The notes under the pieces are model-generated. The model had not been told where the DNA came from and searched no databases. It worked only from the letters and a program-made list of their open reading frames with translations. Below are positions 33,801 to 46,483 of a stretch of 64,000 nucleotides of DNA, one piece after another. Numbering within the stretch: the stretch's first letter is position 1; every line of letters begins with the position of its first letter. The position numbers were made by a program, and so were the translations under genes. The stretch comes from Panagrolaimus kolymaensis (taxonomy: Eukaryota; Nematoda; Chromadorea; Rhabditida; Panagrolaimidae). The DNA lies in the NCBI GenBank assembly GCA_028622995.1, contig JAJQJQ010000018.1, positions 1,922,001 to 1,986,000 of the forward strand, given 5' to 3'.

Positions 33801-35271
33801 TTCTTTAAATAGTCACTATACACACACAAACACGCCTATAAACGTGTCCTCTTTTTGACTTTGAATAATAAATAAATAAAGGGTCAGCCGATATCTTCTT
33901 TATTGTTGTATGTACAAAAATTTGTTTTTGTGTTTGGTGGAAGAAGTAGTGGTCAAAAGCGTTAAAACGAACCACCACCATTTTTGTCTCTTTTTTTTTC
34001 TTTCTCATCGTTCGTGTCTTCTTCCTTTTTTTCTTGGTCTCCATACAAACAACAAATTTGCTTGCTTTTTTAATTTGATACGACTGCTCTCCTTATTTTG
34101 ACGACAAACGTGTATTTCTGCTTTCTTTTTCATTTCATTTTTTTTATGTTTTACATTAGTTCTTTTTTAATTCTGCTTTGAGTATTTTATAATACAATTT
34201 GGAAAAAAATTATTTTTTGATGGACCTCGTTTTTTCCCAGGATTTTGTGTTTCATTCCATTTGTTAATAGAAAGTCCATTTTGACTGATGGACGGACTCA
34301 TTCGAATGAAAACTTGTCCTTATTCCAAAAAGCCGTATATTTATGACTCAATCAAAAAAAAAAGAAGCTTCAATCGTTTTGTTGACTAATAGGTTTTCTT
34401 GTATGCTTCCTTTTCAATCACCGCCACCTGAAAAAGCAAAGCTTCCAATGCTTACTTTTCTCGATAGGAAACATAACAACAATTGCCCCTTTTCCACCTT
34501 CCTTTGCAATCATTGTATTTGCTGGCCGATAAAAAAGCTATCTTTTAAATGATCGCTTCTTTTTTGAAACCAAAAAAATCAACTAAACACAAAAAAAAAT
34601 TTTTGTTACGCTATTTTTTCAATTTTTTTTTTGCTAGAAAACACTTTTTCTGCACTGTGTTTTTACAAGTTTTCTATCTCCAGTTTTTGTTTGCGTTAAT
34701 GCCTTGCGTTTTTGCCTACCTTTAAAAAAAAGACCGATTCCTTTCATATGCTAATTAGCCACAATTATTTATCCTTTACTCTTCAAAATCACTGAAGACT
34801 TAAGTAAAAACACAACTTTTGATGATTTTTTTTCTCGTCACTTAACCTAATGTTTCTTCTATTCCGGTCAACTGCCTCCTCTTTTGTTCGCAACTTTTTT
34901 TTTCTATAAAATTTTTTCTTTTTCGAATGTTTGTCACTCTCTTTATTTGATTAAGATTAACTTTGCGAGGTGTATAAAAACGCTTTGAAAAAAAAAACGA
35001 TGAACAAACATACATAACATAATCGCGTGCTTTTCTCTTGCTTATCAGCTTCAAATCGTAAAAAAAAAAAGAAAACTTTTTCATTTAGCTCTGAATCATT
35101 AATTTTTAAAAAATATTATTTATAGACTTTTTTAGCTATTTTTTTTTCATCATCAGATCCAATTTCAATTTTTGTTGTTGATGAATCCTTTAAAGAAATT
35201 CTTACAAACTATCAATAAATCATTCAATTAATAAATATTTTTATTAACTAAAATGTGCTCAAAGAGACACA
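30884..35271. other. Long intergenic interval containing a MITE
   Basis: About 4.4 kb between a minus-strand and a plus-strand gene. Apart from the transposable element at 31709-32189 it holds T-rich and A-rich tracts, with no exon I can support. It probably carries the promoters of both flanking genes. Confidence 0.6.
31709..32189. mobile_element. hAT-type non-autonomous element (MITE), TTCGAA-rich
   Basis: Terminal inverted repeats CAGTGTTGTCGAATAT (31709-31724) and its complement CATTGTCGTCGAATAT (32174-32189) agree at 14 of 16 positions. They are flanked by the 8-bp direct repeat GTTGGTTG (31701-31708 and 32190-32197). An 8-bp duplication with CA(G/T)TG termini is the signature of hAT elements. 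The 481-bp body contains two TTCGAATATTCGA-rich arms (about 31716-31896 and 32025-32182), each internally palindromic and sharing a long similar core, around a 130-bp AT-rich centre. There is no transposase frame; Arg/Ile/Ser-rich frames on both strands are readings of the palindromic repeat. Confidence 0.8.
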
Positions 35272-38200
35272 ATGGGCGTAAGAGAATTTTCTGTGAGCAC
35301 TCAGGTTTGTTTTATTTCGTTCATTTTTTTTTGTTGATCTAATAATAAAAATGTTTAATGAAATTCAGGAGTTTTTTGATTTTTGTCGTTCGGGTAATAT
35401 TGATAAAGCGACACAATGGATTCATAATAAAACTAAAAAATCTAAATTAAAGTAAGCTTATTTCTAAAAACTTTATTGATTAATAAATTTTGTTTTTTAA
35501 GTTTCCTACGTCCTACAACTCCAAATGTTGGTTGGCTTTCAAATTTGCGTGATCCTGCTACCGCTTATACCGCCCTTCATTTAGCTGCCCTTAATGGCCA
35601 TTTCAACGTTACTAAACTTCTCCTCGAACATGATGACCACCTTCCAACAGCTAAAGATCGAAGAGGTTGTTTACCCATTCATCTTGCAGCATGGAATGGA
35701 CATTGTGCAGTCGTACAAGTAATAATATTGTTTTAATTTAAATAAAAAAGATAACATTAAAATTTATAGTATTTACTTGAAATTGATGCAACAATAGTTG
35801 ATGATGTAAATAATGCTAAAGAAAGCCCTCTACATCTAGCTGCTCAACATGGACATGGCAAAGTTGTTGCTATACTTTTACAGGTAAAGAAAAAAAGACA
35901 AAAATAAAAAATAACACAAACTGCATTCCTTTAATTAGAAAAAAATAATAGAAATAACTGGTTTTGCATTTAGAAACATGCGAATGCTCGACTTCGTAAT
36001 GCACGGTTCGAGACTGCATTAGATATTGCAGCCCGAACAGGTAAAGAAAATGTTTGTCGATTACTCATTTGTCATTGTCCCGAGCTTGCACTTCAAGTAA
36101 GGAAATTTAAAATTGAAACTGAAATTAAAATTTATTAAAATGATGAAATTTAAGAGTGCTGCTGAATGCTCTAGAGCCGATAATAAAACCATTTCTCAAC
36201 ATGTTGTTTATCCCCTTCATGTTGCTGCTAGACATGGCCATATTGAATGTTTACGAGTATTATGTGAATCGGGCTTTGATGTTAATTATGTCACCGAAGA
36301 AGGTACAGCTTTGCATGTGGCAGCGTTATTTGGTCAAGTTGAAGCAGTAAAATTATTACTTAAAAATAATATCGATGTTTTTGTCAAAGATTCTCAAGGC
36401 AAAACTGTGCTAGAAAAACTTGAAGAACATGAAAATCAAAAAGCTACGGATATTACTCAAATAATTCAAAGTCGAGAAGGTTGGTCAGAATGTCGAAAAA
36501 TTATTGAAGAATATCTTAAAAATAAATTCAATACCCATGAAAATGTTACAACTCCAACCATGGATGAAAAAGATATAATTTGGCGAATATTACCTGAAAA
36601 TAGTTTAGCATCATCTAATAATAATGATTTGCCAAGAAATGTTCATCGAACTTCAACTGGAACAACTGTTAGCAGCAATAATGGAATTTATTATCCACCT
36701 TCAATGACAGTTGATTATGTTCTTGACAACGATGAACAACATAATATTGAACCAAGCAATAGCAATCATGTATCAACTTTAAGTTTAACCTCATCTAATC
36801 ACCAATCGGATTTAAATACATCAATATCAATTAATGAATCGTCGACAGGTGACAATGCAAGTGCTTGTTCAATTTCGCCATCGATTGCATCCACATCCTC
36901 TCATTCAAGAATTATGCATAAATTTCCTGTAACTTCACCCAATGCTAAAACAAGGCATGCAAATGCTCGACGTTTTGGTAATCCTGTTTTAATAAATGGC
37001 GTGGAACCTAAAATGATGCCGCAAATTAGCGCTTTAGTCCCAGACCATTCATGTAATTATCAACCACCGCCTCCACAATATGATACATGGCAAAAGAAAC
37101 AACAATCCCATGAAAGTGTAAATTCAGTACTTCCAAATAATATTTATCGAAATGTTCCGCAACCATATGATAATGCCCCATTTGGAGCTCATAGAAAATG
37201 GGAACACTGTTGTCAAAATCATTCCAATTTTTCTTCTCATGGACATAATTCCGTTAAAAGTACAAAAAGTATTGGTAGTGGCACCGTAGGAATTTCAAAT
37301 GGTAGAAATTTAGCTAGTCATCAACAATTTGTCGTTCGAAATGATGGGACACAAACTATTCCTGCTGGTAATAGACTCAGATTTTTGCTTATTTTTTAAA
37401 TATAAATTTTTATTGTCTTTTAGTCAAATTTGCTTTACCAAAACGTCCAACAATTCTTAATGAAATATTTAAAAAACCAATATTAGAACGTTCAGAAAAA
37501 ATTACTTCACCTCCCAAAATCCCACCAAAACCTACAATAAAAGATTCAAAAAGTACTGATTTTGGTATAATGGAAAAGCGAGGGCCTAGTCGAACATCGA
37601 ATGTCACCTTTGCTTCTTCCACTTTAGATAGATGTAAGTTTTTTATTTTATTGTGTTTTTTTAAAAGAAAAAAGTGAATCATTTCGTTTTTCTTTTCCAT
37701 TTCAGCGGCAACACCCGATCAAAATCGTACACAACAGCAACAATTTAATACTAAAGCACCATTAGCTTTACCAGAAGAACTTGGCGGTTCGACTTGTACA
37801 AGCATAATGTCAATGTCACCCGAACGTGTGCTAAATCCTATTGATGAAAGGCTTCGACGATCTATGACAACAACATCCGAAGATCGAACATTGGTATCAA
37901 TGCATGAAGAATTTTCTCCAGTGCGTTTTCAAACTTTTTTTTAAAAAAGCAAAGCAATTTTTGAATTTAATCTTCTTTTTTTAAGAACGAAGAACAGCTG
38001 AAATCCGAACACAGCTCATCATCAACAATCCAATCAAAAATTTCACCATCTGCCGCTGGTGAAGTCATAAACTCACCGGAATCGATCGGTTTGTTTCTTA
38101 TCTAAAATATTTTTTTCTTTCTCTTTGAACTCTCTTTTTTAAGTGTCAAGCGTGCACACAGCTGAATCATCTTGTTCCCTCCCACAAATATCACAAATAT

Positions 38201-39931
38201 CATCTTCCTCTGTTTCACTTTCACAAACTGGCATTTCAGAAATTGGTGATAAAAGGTTTTGTCTCTCTTAAATTTAAAATTTTATTAGTCTCTTAATTGA
38301 ACTATGTTTAGTGAATCATCAAATATTATTGTTTCAATGCGAGCTAATCGAGGTAAACAACGACAACCTTCAAATTCAACCACGGGAACTTCCTCAAGCA
38401 CAACAGCTCGATCTCCATCAACCACAGCGGCGGATATTGATCAATTGGAAGAATGGAAAAAGATTGAAGATATTTTAAATGCCATTCGACGTGATTCATT
38501 ATTTTCGGATACAAATAATTCTTCTTCGCAAGTAGCTGTTTCAGTGAAAAATAGAAAATCGCAGGCATTAACTTTGCAGCTGTCATCTGTAAATTTGCCA
38601 ACCACATCCCCAAATAGTGCAAGGCAGTCAGCTGCATTTTTTTATCCCAGTGAACCAGAAGATTTGAAAGACGTTGCAAATCGAAATCGTAATACCGTTA
38701 TTATGGGTAATAATGTAAAGATGACTCCTGGCAATGAAATTATGGAATGGTTGCATATTCAAGTTGGATTACCCGTAGCTCGATCAATTGAAATTTCTGC
38801 TATTTTGGAAAGAAATGGTTTTGATTTAGTTAAATTTATGAAATCAACTTTATCCAAAAAGCTTATGTCAGATATGGGAATTGATAAATCAATCCAACAT
38901 CAAATTTTATTGCATCTTGACAACCAACGGGAAATTTCCATTCCTCGAATCAGTGAATTTGAATATGCTTCAGATTGGTTGGGTTCCCTCCAACTCATTG
39001 ATTATCTTGGGCTATTTGCTAAACAAAAATTAACTCTTACAAAAGCAGTGAGAGCCTCAAATTTAACGAAATCAGATTTGCGAGTATGGTTTTATTTAAT
39101 TTATGTAAATCTTTTTTAAATTTATAATCTCTATTTTTAGCGAATGGGAATTGATTTAATTGGACATTTAGAACGTATTCAACAATCATTAATAAATGTT
39201 CCATCAACAAATGACCCCAAAATGGATTTATCCTCTTTATCTTCATTACCCCAAGATTCAATGAAAAGCACAAGCACCATAAATACAGAATCAACACCCA
39301 TGAGAGAATCAAGTGAAGACACGATTGATAATTCGGCAAAATGGGAAGAAAAAACAACAATGTTATTGCAAAAGTGTGCTTCCTATTCTGCTCATTATCT
39401 TGGTTCAGCAGAAATTTCAAATGTTGAAGGTGCAGAAGATTGTAGGCGAGCAATGAATACATTAAAAGTAAGGCTTTGTTAAAAGAAAAAATTTGAAAAC
39501 TGCAAGAAAAAAACTTTCAGAGCCGTATCCGTCAAATAGCAAAGGTACCTCAAGTTTTATTAGAAATTTCTGTAGGAGGTGTAAATGTTTTGGATTCATC
39601 CACAAATGTGAGTAAATAAAACTTTTTTAAAGGTTCAACAAAAATAACCTTTTTTAAGCGGCTTACTGTTCAACACGAAATCAATCGAATCCAAGTTGTA
39701 TGTCAAGATGAATTAGACCTCAATTGTTTTGCATACATTTTTCAAGATGGTGATAAAAACTTTTGTCATGTTTATTGCGTTCTCACAGCTGTTAGTTATT
39801 TTAACCATGTTTTTGGAATTATAATTTATAATACAATTTTTTTATAGGAAATGGCTTGCGATATCATTATGACCCTCGGACATGCTTTCAATCTTGCCTA
39901 TAATTTGGCTCTCGGCAATACGGGTACTTAA
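35272..39931 (+). CDS. Ankyrin-SAM-PTB adaptor, ANKS1/Odin-like
   Basis: Fifteen exons (35272-35304, 35369-35451, 35502-35718, 35770-35883, 35974-36096, 36155-37367, 37424-37633, 37706-37920, 37986-38088, 38144-38255, 38312-39083, 39141-39467, 39521-39607, 39659-39790, 39848-39931) total 1274 residues. The N terminus carries about six ankyrin repeats (TALHLAALNGHFNVTKLLLE, LPIHLAAWNGHCAVVQ, SPLHLAAQHGHGKVVAILLQ and others). A long Ser/Asn/Pro-rich linker follows, then two SAM domains (IMEWLHIQVGLPVARSIEIS; DWLGSLQLIDYLGLFAKQ) and a C-terminal PTB domain (KCASYSAHYLGSAEISNVEG ... HVYCVLTAEMACDIIMTLGH). This order is diagnostic of ANKS1A/B, cytoplasmic adaptors for receptor tyrosine kinases and endocytic sorting. 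Five introns end in AAG. The protein stops just after the PTB fold. Confidence 0.9.
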
Positions 39932-41715
39932 AAGAAGCCAAAGTGCTTCTTTAATATAAAGAAAAAAATCAATACTTATTTTGTTAGAAAATTAAATAAA
40001 TACTTAATTGTTGCTATAAAATAAATACTAAAATAAAATTATTTTTCTAAACCTAATTTTGCAAGACATGGAAAGAAAAACGACTAAAATAAAAGGGCAA
40101 TGCACATTTTCTTTTAAAGGCAAGCAACTCCAATGAAAGAAAAAATGGCAATGAAAAAAATGTAATACCAGAAGCAGAGAGCATAGCATCAGAGACATTG
40201 GCTCGAGAAGAAGCCATGAAAAATAAAGTAAAAAAAAGCTATTTTAAATTTGGCAAACAACATGCTGCCAATATTTTTTTCCTTCACGTTTTTTTTCTTC
40301 GATTATTTTTCTTTTTTGTTGTTTGTTCATCCTTTTTTTCTTCTTCTTGAATGTTGTTGTTGCCTGCTACTACTCGCTTCAACATAACCTTTTTAGGAGT
40401 AAAAAAATCCTCTTTCATACTTACAAAGGCCAGTTTTTTGAGTTTTTTTAAAGCTAGTTTAAAAAAACTATGGCTTAAAAAATAACGATTTTTTTTTCTC
40501 GTGCGCTATGAATCACTGTTTTTTGTTATTGACTAACTTAAAAAGAAGCCAGAGATTTTTTATTTCTGATATTTCGAGGCTTTTTATTTTTAGATTAAAT
40601 ACATTTTAGTTTACTATTTTTTTAATAATTTTAATTATTTAAATAGTTTTCGATTGAATCAATTTTAATATATTTTTTAAACCGATTGTAAAATCAATTT
40701 ATCAAATTGGTTTTGAGAATGTTAAATTGATATTAGATTGAATTAACTGACTCTCCCTAACTACCCAAGGTCACAATTGCTTGATTGCAAAAAAATGTAA
40801 TAATGCGATGCGAGATGCGCAGTGAATGAAAAGGACAATCATTCAAGAGAAATTTTATATCGATCTCAATTTTTTTTTCGTATAATGTTAGAGACGCAGG
40901 CAAGTTAATCATCATTATTACAAATTAGCGGGAAGGAAAATTTTAATTTAAAAATCAAACGAAAAAAACAAGCTTGTTTGCTTACAGAAGAACCATAAGC
41001 GCTGTTTTTTATTTTGTTGTTCGCTTTTTGGTTTTTATTTTTTCTTCTTTTATTTTTCAACACAGCAAAAACATAAATTTCAACACTCGTTTTACTAAAT
41101 ATAAAATTCGATTCTTTCTGTCTGCCGTCCTTTTTTCTTCTTTCCATCTGATCGTTCCAATCATGTTTTTTGTGACGGTTGTTGCTTAAGCCTTTATTTC
41201 ACGTTTAGTTGGTTTGTCGCGCATTATTTGCAACTGAGCCACAGCCATGTTGTTGTTTGTCCGTTGTCTTCTCATATTATTTCCTCCCTTCCCTTCCTCT
41301 CTACATACGATCGCTCTTACTCTCTTTTCTCTCTTTCCTTTTTTTTACAAATCATAATGCCGCTGGCTGCCCAATTTTTTTGAATTCGCGCGCAACCATT
41401 TATTTTCCCCTCGTGTAATCCATAGTTTTTCGGTCTTCGTTCTTTGACTTCGATTTTGGGTGTCTATGACTAGGGAACAAAGATAGGAATTGCGAATAAA
41501 CGCCATTTTTAATGCTTCACCCAAACTTACATTTAGTATTGATACATCGTCCTTCTGTGATGGGAGTGTGGCCAAAAAGCTTGATGTTTATCATAACAAT
41601 ATTCTATTAATGACGCGTGTCAATGCGTGTTTCCTTTTTCTATAGCTATTCTTTAGTCATACAATTTTAAATTGATTTTTTTTGTAGCACCGCTTCTCAA
41701 TCAACAATAACAACA
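39932..41715. other. Gene-free AT-rich interval
   Basis: Downstream of the ANKS1-like gene and upstream of the V-ATPase gene. AATAAA-type signals lie near 39997-40025. No exon is supported. Confidence 0.6.
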
Positions 41716-42259
41716 ATGTCTTACGATTTACAAGCCGCCGAATCAGCTGCTTATGCACCCTTCTTCGGATATGCCGGAGCTGCATCCGCCCAAATTTTCA
41801 CAGTTTTTGGTGCTGCTTATGGTACAGCCAAATCTGCTGTAGGTATTTGCTCAATGGGTGTTATGCGTCCTGAACTTATTATGAAATCAGTCATTCCCGT
41901 AATTATGGCTGGTATCATTGGTATTTATGGCCTTGTCGTAGCTATGGTTTTGAAAGGTAAAGTCACTTCTGCCAGTAATGGATATACACTCGAAAAAGGA
42001 TTTGCACATTTGGCTGCCGGCCTTACTTGTGGACTTTGCGGTTTGGGTGCAGGATATGCTATTGGTATTGTTGGTGATGCAGGAGTTCGAGGCACGGCTC
42101 AACAACCCAGACTTTTCGTCGGTATGATCCTTATTCTTATTTTCTCTGAGGTAAGAAGAATATATTCACCCTTTTAAAATAATAAAAACTTATCAATAAA
42201 TTTTATAGGTATTGGGACTTTATGGTATGATTGTTGCTTTGATCCTTGGAACTTCATAA
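41716..42259 (+). CDS. vha: V-type proton ATPase 16-kDa proteolipid subunit c
   Basis: Two exons, 41716-42150 and 42209-42259, give 161 residues, the usual length. Four membrane helices are evident: [59 protein letters not shown] and [20 protein letters not shown]. Glu145, the essential proton-carrying residue in helix 4, is the last codon before the intron. The protein forms the rotating c-ring of the V0 sector and acidifies vacuolar, lysosomal and secretory compartments. An acceptor TTTTTTGTAG ends at 41697, 18 bp before the ATG, suggesting trans-splicing or a 5' UTR intron. I cannot assign which paralogue of the nematode vha c-subunit set this is. Confidence 0.95.
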
Positions 42260-43221
42260 ACATTTTTCCCTTTATCATTTCAAAAAATTAAGGCACTTCT
42301 ATTGTGTATTCCCACTTTCTTCTCTTTTTTCCTATGCTTCACACAAAGCAGCCTTTATTTAAAAAACAAAAACTTAAAAAAGCGAATATGGCGTTTCTCA
42401 TCCGTCGTAAATTTTTCTTTATTTAATTACTATTTTTTATTATAACAAAAACTATATAAAAATTATTCTTAATAGGTTTTATCAATTATTTTTCTTGCTC
42501 TTGCTTTCCACTTCTTTCTGTATTAATATAATTTTTATATTTTGCGTTGTGACACATGATTTCTTGTTTATTTTTTAGCATAATAATTTTATTTTGTTGG
42601 TTGTGCTGCTGGTCGAAAATATATATAAATAAAACTTTTTAAAAAATATAACTAAACAGATACAGAAGAGATGATCACTCCTACAGTATCTTTATGGCAA
42701 GTGTGATGATAATAAAAAAGCAAAGTAAACAAAAGATGATTTTATCGCCGCTATTCGTCATCAAAATTGTGATAAGCGCTTTCTGCGGCATTGTTTTTAT
42801 ATGCACTCTTATGACGAAATGGTGAAACTCTTTTTTTATGCAAAAACTCTAAAGCATATTTGTTTGTATATGGATCAGGTAAAGGCGATCAAGTTTCTTA
42901 TTCGATTCATCAATTCTTAATCTATTGCCACGTTCATTCAACCAATAAAAATTATCAAATTCCAAACCTTCCAAAAATGAAGCTCTAATTATAAATTCTT
43001 GCAGTCATAAAAATATTTAGTAATTTTTAGGCTTTGATTTATTTAAATTTTAACCAATCAAACTGTTTGTTTTTATCTCTCTGATTGTTTAGGGCGATCG
43101 ATATTGTCTTTTTTTGTACATACGTGTTTTATTATTTGGCCAATATTGTTTTAGTAACGAATAGTTTATTTATTTTTTTAATTTCAGAGAGAACTTTATC
43201 AACTTTTCGACAAGCTAAGAA
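42260..43221. other. Interval between V-ATPase and helicase genes
   Basis: Apart from the broken minus-strand ORF at 42751-42984, this holds the V-ATPase 3' UTR and the upstream region of the helicase gene. A TTAATTTCAG acceptor ends near 43188, before the helicase ATG. Confidence 0.55.
42751..42984 (-). pseudogene. Small gene broken by a frameshift, or with one unseen splice
   Basis: Reading leftwards from a TTATAATTAG acceptor, one frame gives FLEGLEFDNFYWLNERGN, then RLRIDESNKKLDR. A second frame takes over at about 42884 with LPDPYTNKYALEFLHKKRVS and ends ...AYHNFDDE at the stop 42751-42753. Both halves look protein-like, and one missing base near the GATCGCC at 42883-42889 would join them. 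No intron signals fit there. It is either a pseudogene, an assembly error or an unusual splice. The start is not resolved; an ATG near 43008 is out of frame by one. I do not recognise the family. Confidence 0.45.
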
Positions 43222-44982
43222 ATGGCTCAACAAGGAGTTGTGGTAAACATTTATTTATTTTTTATTTTTAAATTTTCCATAAAATTTATCTTTAGCAAAA
43301 TGGTCAATATTTTAATGAAGGAAATGAAGATACTCGTAAGTACAATGAAGACACAAATGAGAAAATATATAAGAATTTTTCTTTAGCAATTCCCAAAGCA
43401 GAAGTTTCTCTTTTGAATAAGATTTTGAATAAAGAAATTAATGATATGAATGAAGATAAAATTGAGATTCGAAAGCTTCAAGCTGATCCATCTTCGCCTT
43501 TGCATTCAACCGAAACATTTGAATCACTTCGATTGTAAGAATTGAAATTAAAAGTATCTTGTCTTTTTATTGTATATATTTTTTAGGAAGCCAGAATTAA
43601 TTCAAGCTTGTTATGCAAAAGGTTTTCAAATTCCATCAAAGATTCAAAGCGCTTGCATTCCTCTCATTTTAAAAACTCCGTAAGCACCATTAAATTTATT
43701 TCTCTAAAGTTTAATTATGTATTATTTAGAGCCCCAGATCTTGTTGCTCAAGCTCAAAATGGAACGGGTAAAACTGCAACCTTTTTACTTTCAATTCTCC
43801 AACGCATTGATACTTCCATTGTTGCCCCACAAAGTATTATCATTGCCCCAACATTGGAATTGGCTCAACAAATTGTAGCAGTTGCTAAAGAACTCGCTGT
43901 AAAAATGCCTGATGTTACAATTCGATGTGCAACTAAAGGAGAAATAGGTAAATCATTAATCATGGTAATAAATAACTAAAGCATAAAATAATTTTAGTTA
44001 TGCCTGGTGCAACTTTCAATGAACATATTATTATTGGTTCTCCCGGAATTGCTGAACGATGGATAGTCCAGCATCAAGCCATAGATATTTCTAAAGTTTT
44101 TTGCACAATTTTTGATGAAGCCGATGATATGCTTTTAATGCAAAATGTTCAAGATAATATTTTCCGAATCTTAAATCATATCAAAACAAATCAACCCAAT
44201 TGTCAATTGTTGTTCTTTAGTGCAACTTATGACGATGATGCCATTCGTTACATGGTTGAACCTTTCGCTCCGGATGCTCAATATATTACGTAAGAATTTG
44301 TCACATCATCGAATTTTGAAATTAATAAACTTTATTTTTTAGGCTTCGTCGAAAAGATCAATCTTTGAAAAATATCAAACAATGTCTAATTTTTTGTAGA
44401 ACTCGCGAAGAAAAATTTAATGCAATCCTACATATTTTTTCTGCAATAAGCATAACCTCCACCATTATTTTTGCTTATACCCGTTCGAGCGTCAAATGGC
44501 TCGCAGATAAACTTAAAGAACATGGAAGAGAAGTTGCAGTTTTGCATGGTGAATTACCTGCTGAAACCCGACTTGATTATGTTCGTCGATTTGCTAATAG
44601 CGAATTTAAAGTTTTAATCACAACAAATATTGCTGCTCGTGGTCTTGATATTCCACAAGTTACCCTTGTAATTAATTATGATCCTCCAGTTGATAGAAAG
44701 AAAGCTGAGATGGGTCCTATTGGAAATGGGGAATTAGGTTATGCCGATTATGATACATACTTACAGTAAGCTAATAAGATTTTTAAATATTATTTATAAA
44801 AAATTTTCAGTCGCATCGGTCGAACTGGACGTTTTGGTAAGCCTGGAATGGCAGTAAATATGGCAGATACTCCAACTTCGTTTCAACTATTTAAAGAAAT
44901 TGAAAACCATTTTCAATGTCCTATGCTTGAGCTTGATCCATTGAATTATGACCAACTTGAAGAGCTTGAAAAAGGCCGATAA
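43222..44982 (+). CDS. DEAD-box RNA helicase DDX19/DBP5
   Basis: Eight exons (43222-43242, 43296-43335, 43387-43534, 43587-43679, 43730-43947, 43998-44289, 44343-44765, 44811-44982) give 468 residues. Motifs in order: Q-motif region [10 protein letters not shown], Walker A AQNGTGKT, motif Ia [17 protein letters not shown] box [33 protein letters not shown] and [10 protein letters not shown]. The segment before the second RecA domain and the tail ([18 protein letters not shown]) match DDX19. That enzyme releases proteins from mRNA on the cytoplasmic face of the nuclear pore and acts in translation termination. Odd points: PTLELA instead of PTYELA/PTRELA, FAYTR instead of FCHTR, and an insert of about 15 residues ([15 protein letters not shown]) before DTYLHRIGRTG. 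A TTTCAG acceptor at 43188 precedes the ATG. Confidence 0.9.
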
Positions 44983-45594
44983 CTTATTTATTAACTTACG
45001 GGTTAAAAAAAAATATGGGGTTTATATAAAATATTTTGAAATGAAACTACTTGCTGCAATTCTTATGTTATTTATTTATAATTATTTAAATCGCCATTTT
45101 TTTTCTTCTTGTTATTCGTTCTCTTGTTTAGCTTTTATCTAGTTGTTATTGTTATATTTTTCTGGTTTTTAAATAAAAAATTTATATTACTAAAACCCTT
45201 TTCTTAACATACATAAACGAATCAACAAGGAATAGGAGCAATTTTTAAAGCTTAAAAAATATATGTATACTAAAATTTAGCCATGAAGCAAGAGTCTAAC
45301 GTTTTTGACAAGTATGACGATATAAGATAGAATTTTCAAGATGACTATGTATTTTAAATTTGAATTATTAAGATTTATGTTTTAAGAAAAAACTTTTAAA
45401 ATGCATTTTACAAATTTGAATGTGAATATTCATTTAAAAAGGCTAAATTTCTGATAATAAATAATTTATTTATAAATAATTCAAAAATGCAAAACCCGAA
45501 AAAATCAAAGAAATAATTTTCAATGGAAATAGTGAAGAATTTGAAAGCATTCCAAGAACTTTAAATAAAAACAAGTAAATCGTCCCGTCTGTTG
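44983..45594. other. Gap between convergent genes
   Basis: 3' flanks of the helicase (AATAAA near 45171) and of the minus-strand acidic-protein gene. Nothing else seen. Confidence 0.6.
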
Positions 45595-46483
45595 TCATTG
45601 AGATTGAGATGATTCATCGCCTGTTCGAGGCTTCTTTGCTTGCATACTTGAATATAATTTTCGAAACTTCATTCTCTTTGATCGTTCACGTGCTGGAGCC
45701 TATAAAACTATTATTTTGAAGTTGAAAGAATGGAAAAATCCTTACAGGTAAAATATCAGTTGACCATTGTTTAGAGGAATGTTGATTGTATTTTCGAATC
45801 AATTCATTGCTTCTAATTTTTTGCCTCATTGCTACAAAACGATAATCTAAATCAGCTGAAACTGAGCCCTTCCAAGCGTTTTTAATCCATTCATCATATT
45901 CCTTATTGGCGAGCTCAGTGCGAAGTGCAGCCGCATTTTCATCAGGGTGTTTTGGAGGAAAAAATGGATGTAATTCAACTTTTCGATGTTTAAAAGCCTA
46001 AAAAGATAAAATAACGCATATAAGGGAAGTACTAAATTAATATGCTTACATCTCTTTCTTCGCGCCCCAAAGTAAATAATCGTCTAAAATCACCCGAAGA
46101 AATACCATCAAGAGGTTTATGTAAAAATTCAGAGGGTAAATCATCAGCTGAATCCGAATCATCATGATTGCTATCATCATCAGAAGAATTAATATTACTA
46201 AAATCAAAATCCGAATCACTTTCATCTTCTTCAACAGGAAAATTTCGTTTTTTCAATGCTGATTTTTTTGGCTATAATATAAAAAAATTAAATAACTACA
46301 AATTGCATTTCAAAGCTAAGTTACCATTGGCGCTAAAGATGACGATGATGGGGTATTTTTGATATCTTCTTCAGATGACATTTCGGCTTCATCATCCGTT
46401 ACATCATCATTACCATTAACAGCAAAACCAAATTTATTCTTGGTTGCTTCCTTAGAAAATGATGTCCATCCATTATCACTCAT
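45595..46483 (-). CDS. Acidic/basic nuclear-type protein, unknown family
   Basis: Four exons (46483-46325, 46271-46050, 45997-45746, 45699-45595) join without gaps to 245 residues. The first half is strongly acidic with Ser/Asp runs (VEEDESDSDFDFSN, SSDDDSNHDDSDSADDLPSE). The second half is basic and probably helical (FKHRKVELHPFFPPKHPD, DYRFVAMRQKIRSNELIRKY, ARERSKRMKFRKLYSSMQ). There is no signal peptide or membrane helix. The charge pattern fits a nuclear or nucleolar protein, for example one in ribosome biogenesis or chromatin, but this is inference from composition only. The intact exon chain and open frame argue that it is a real gene. Confidence 0.7.
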
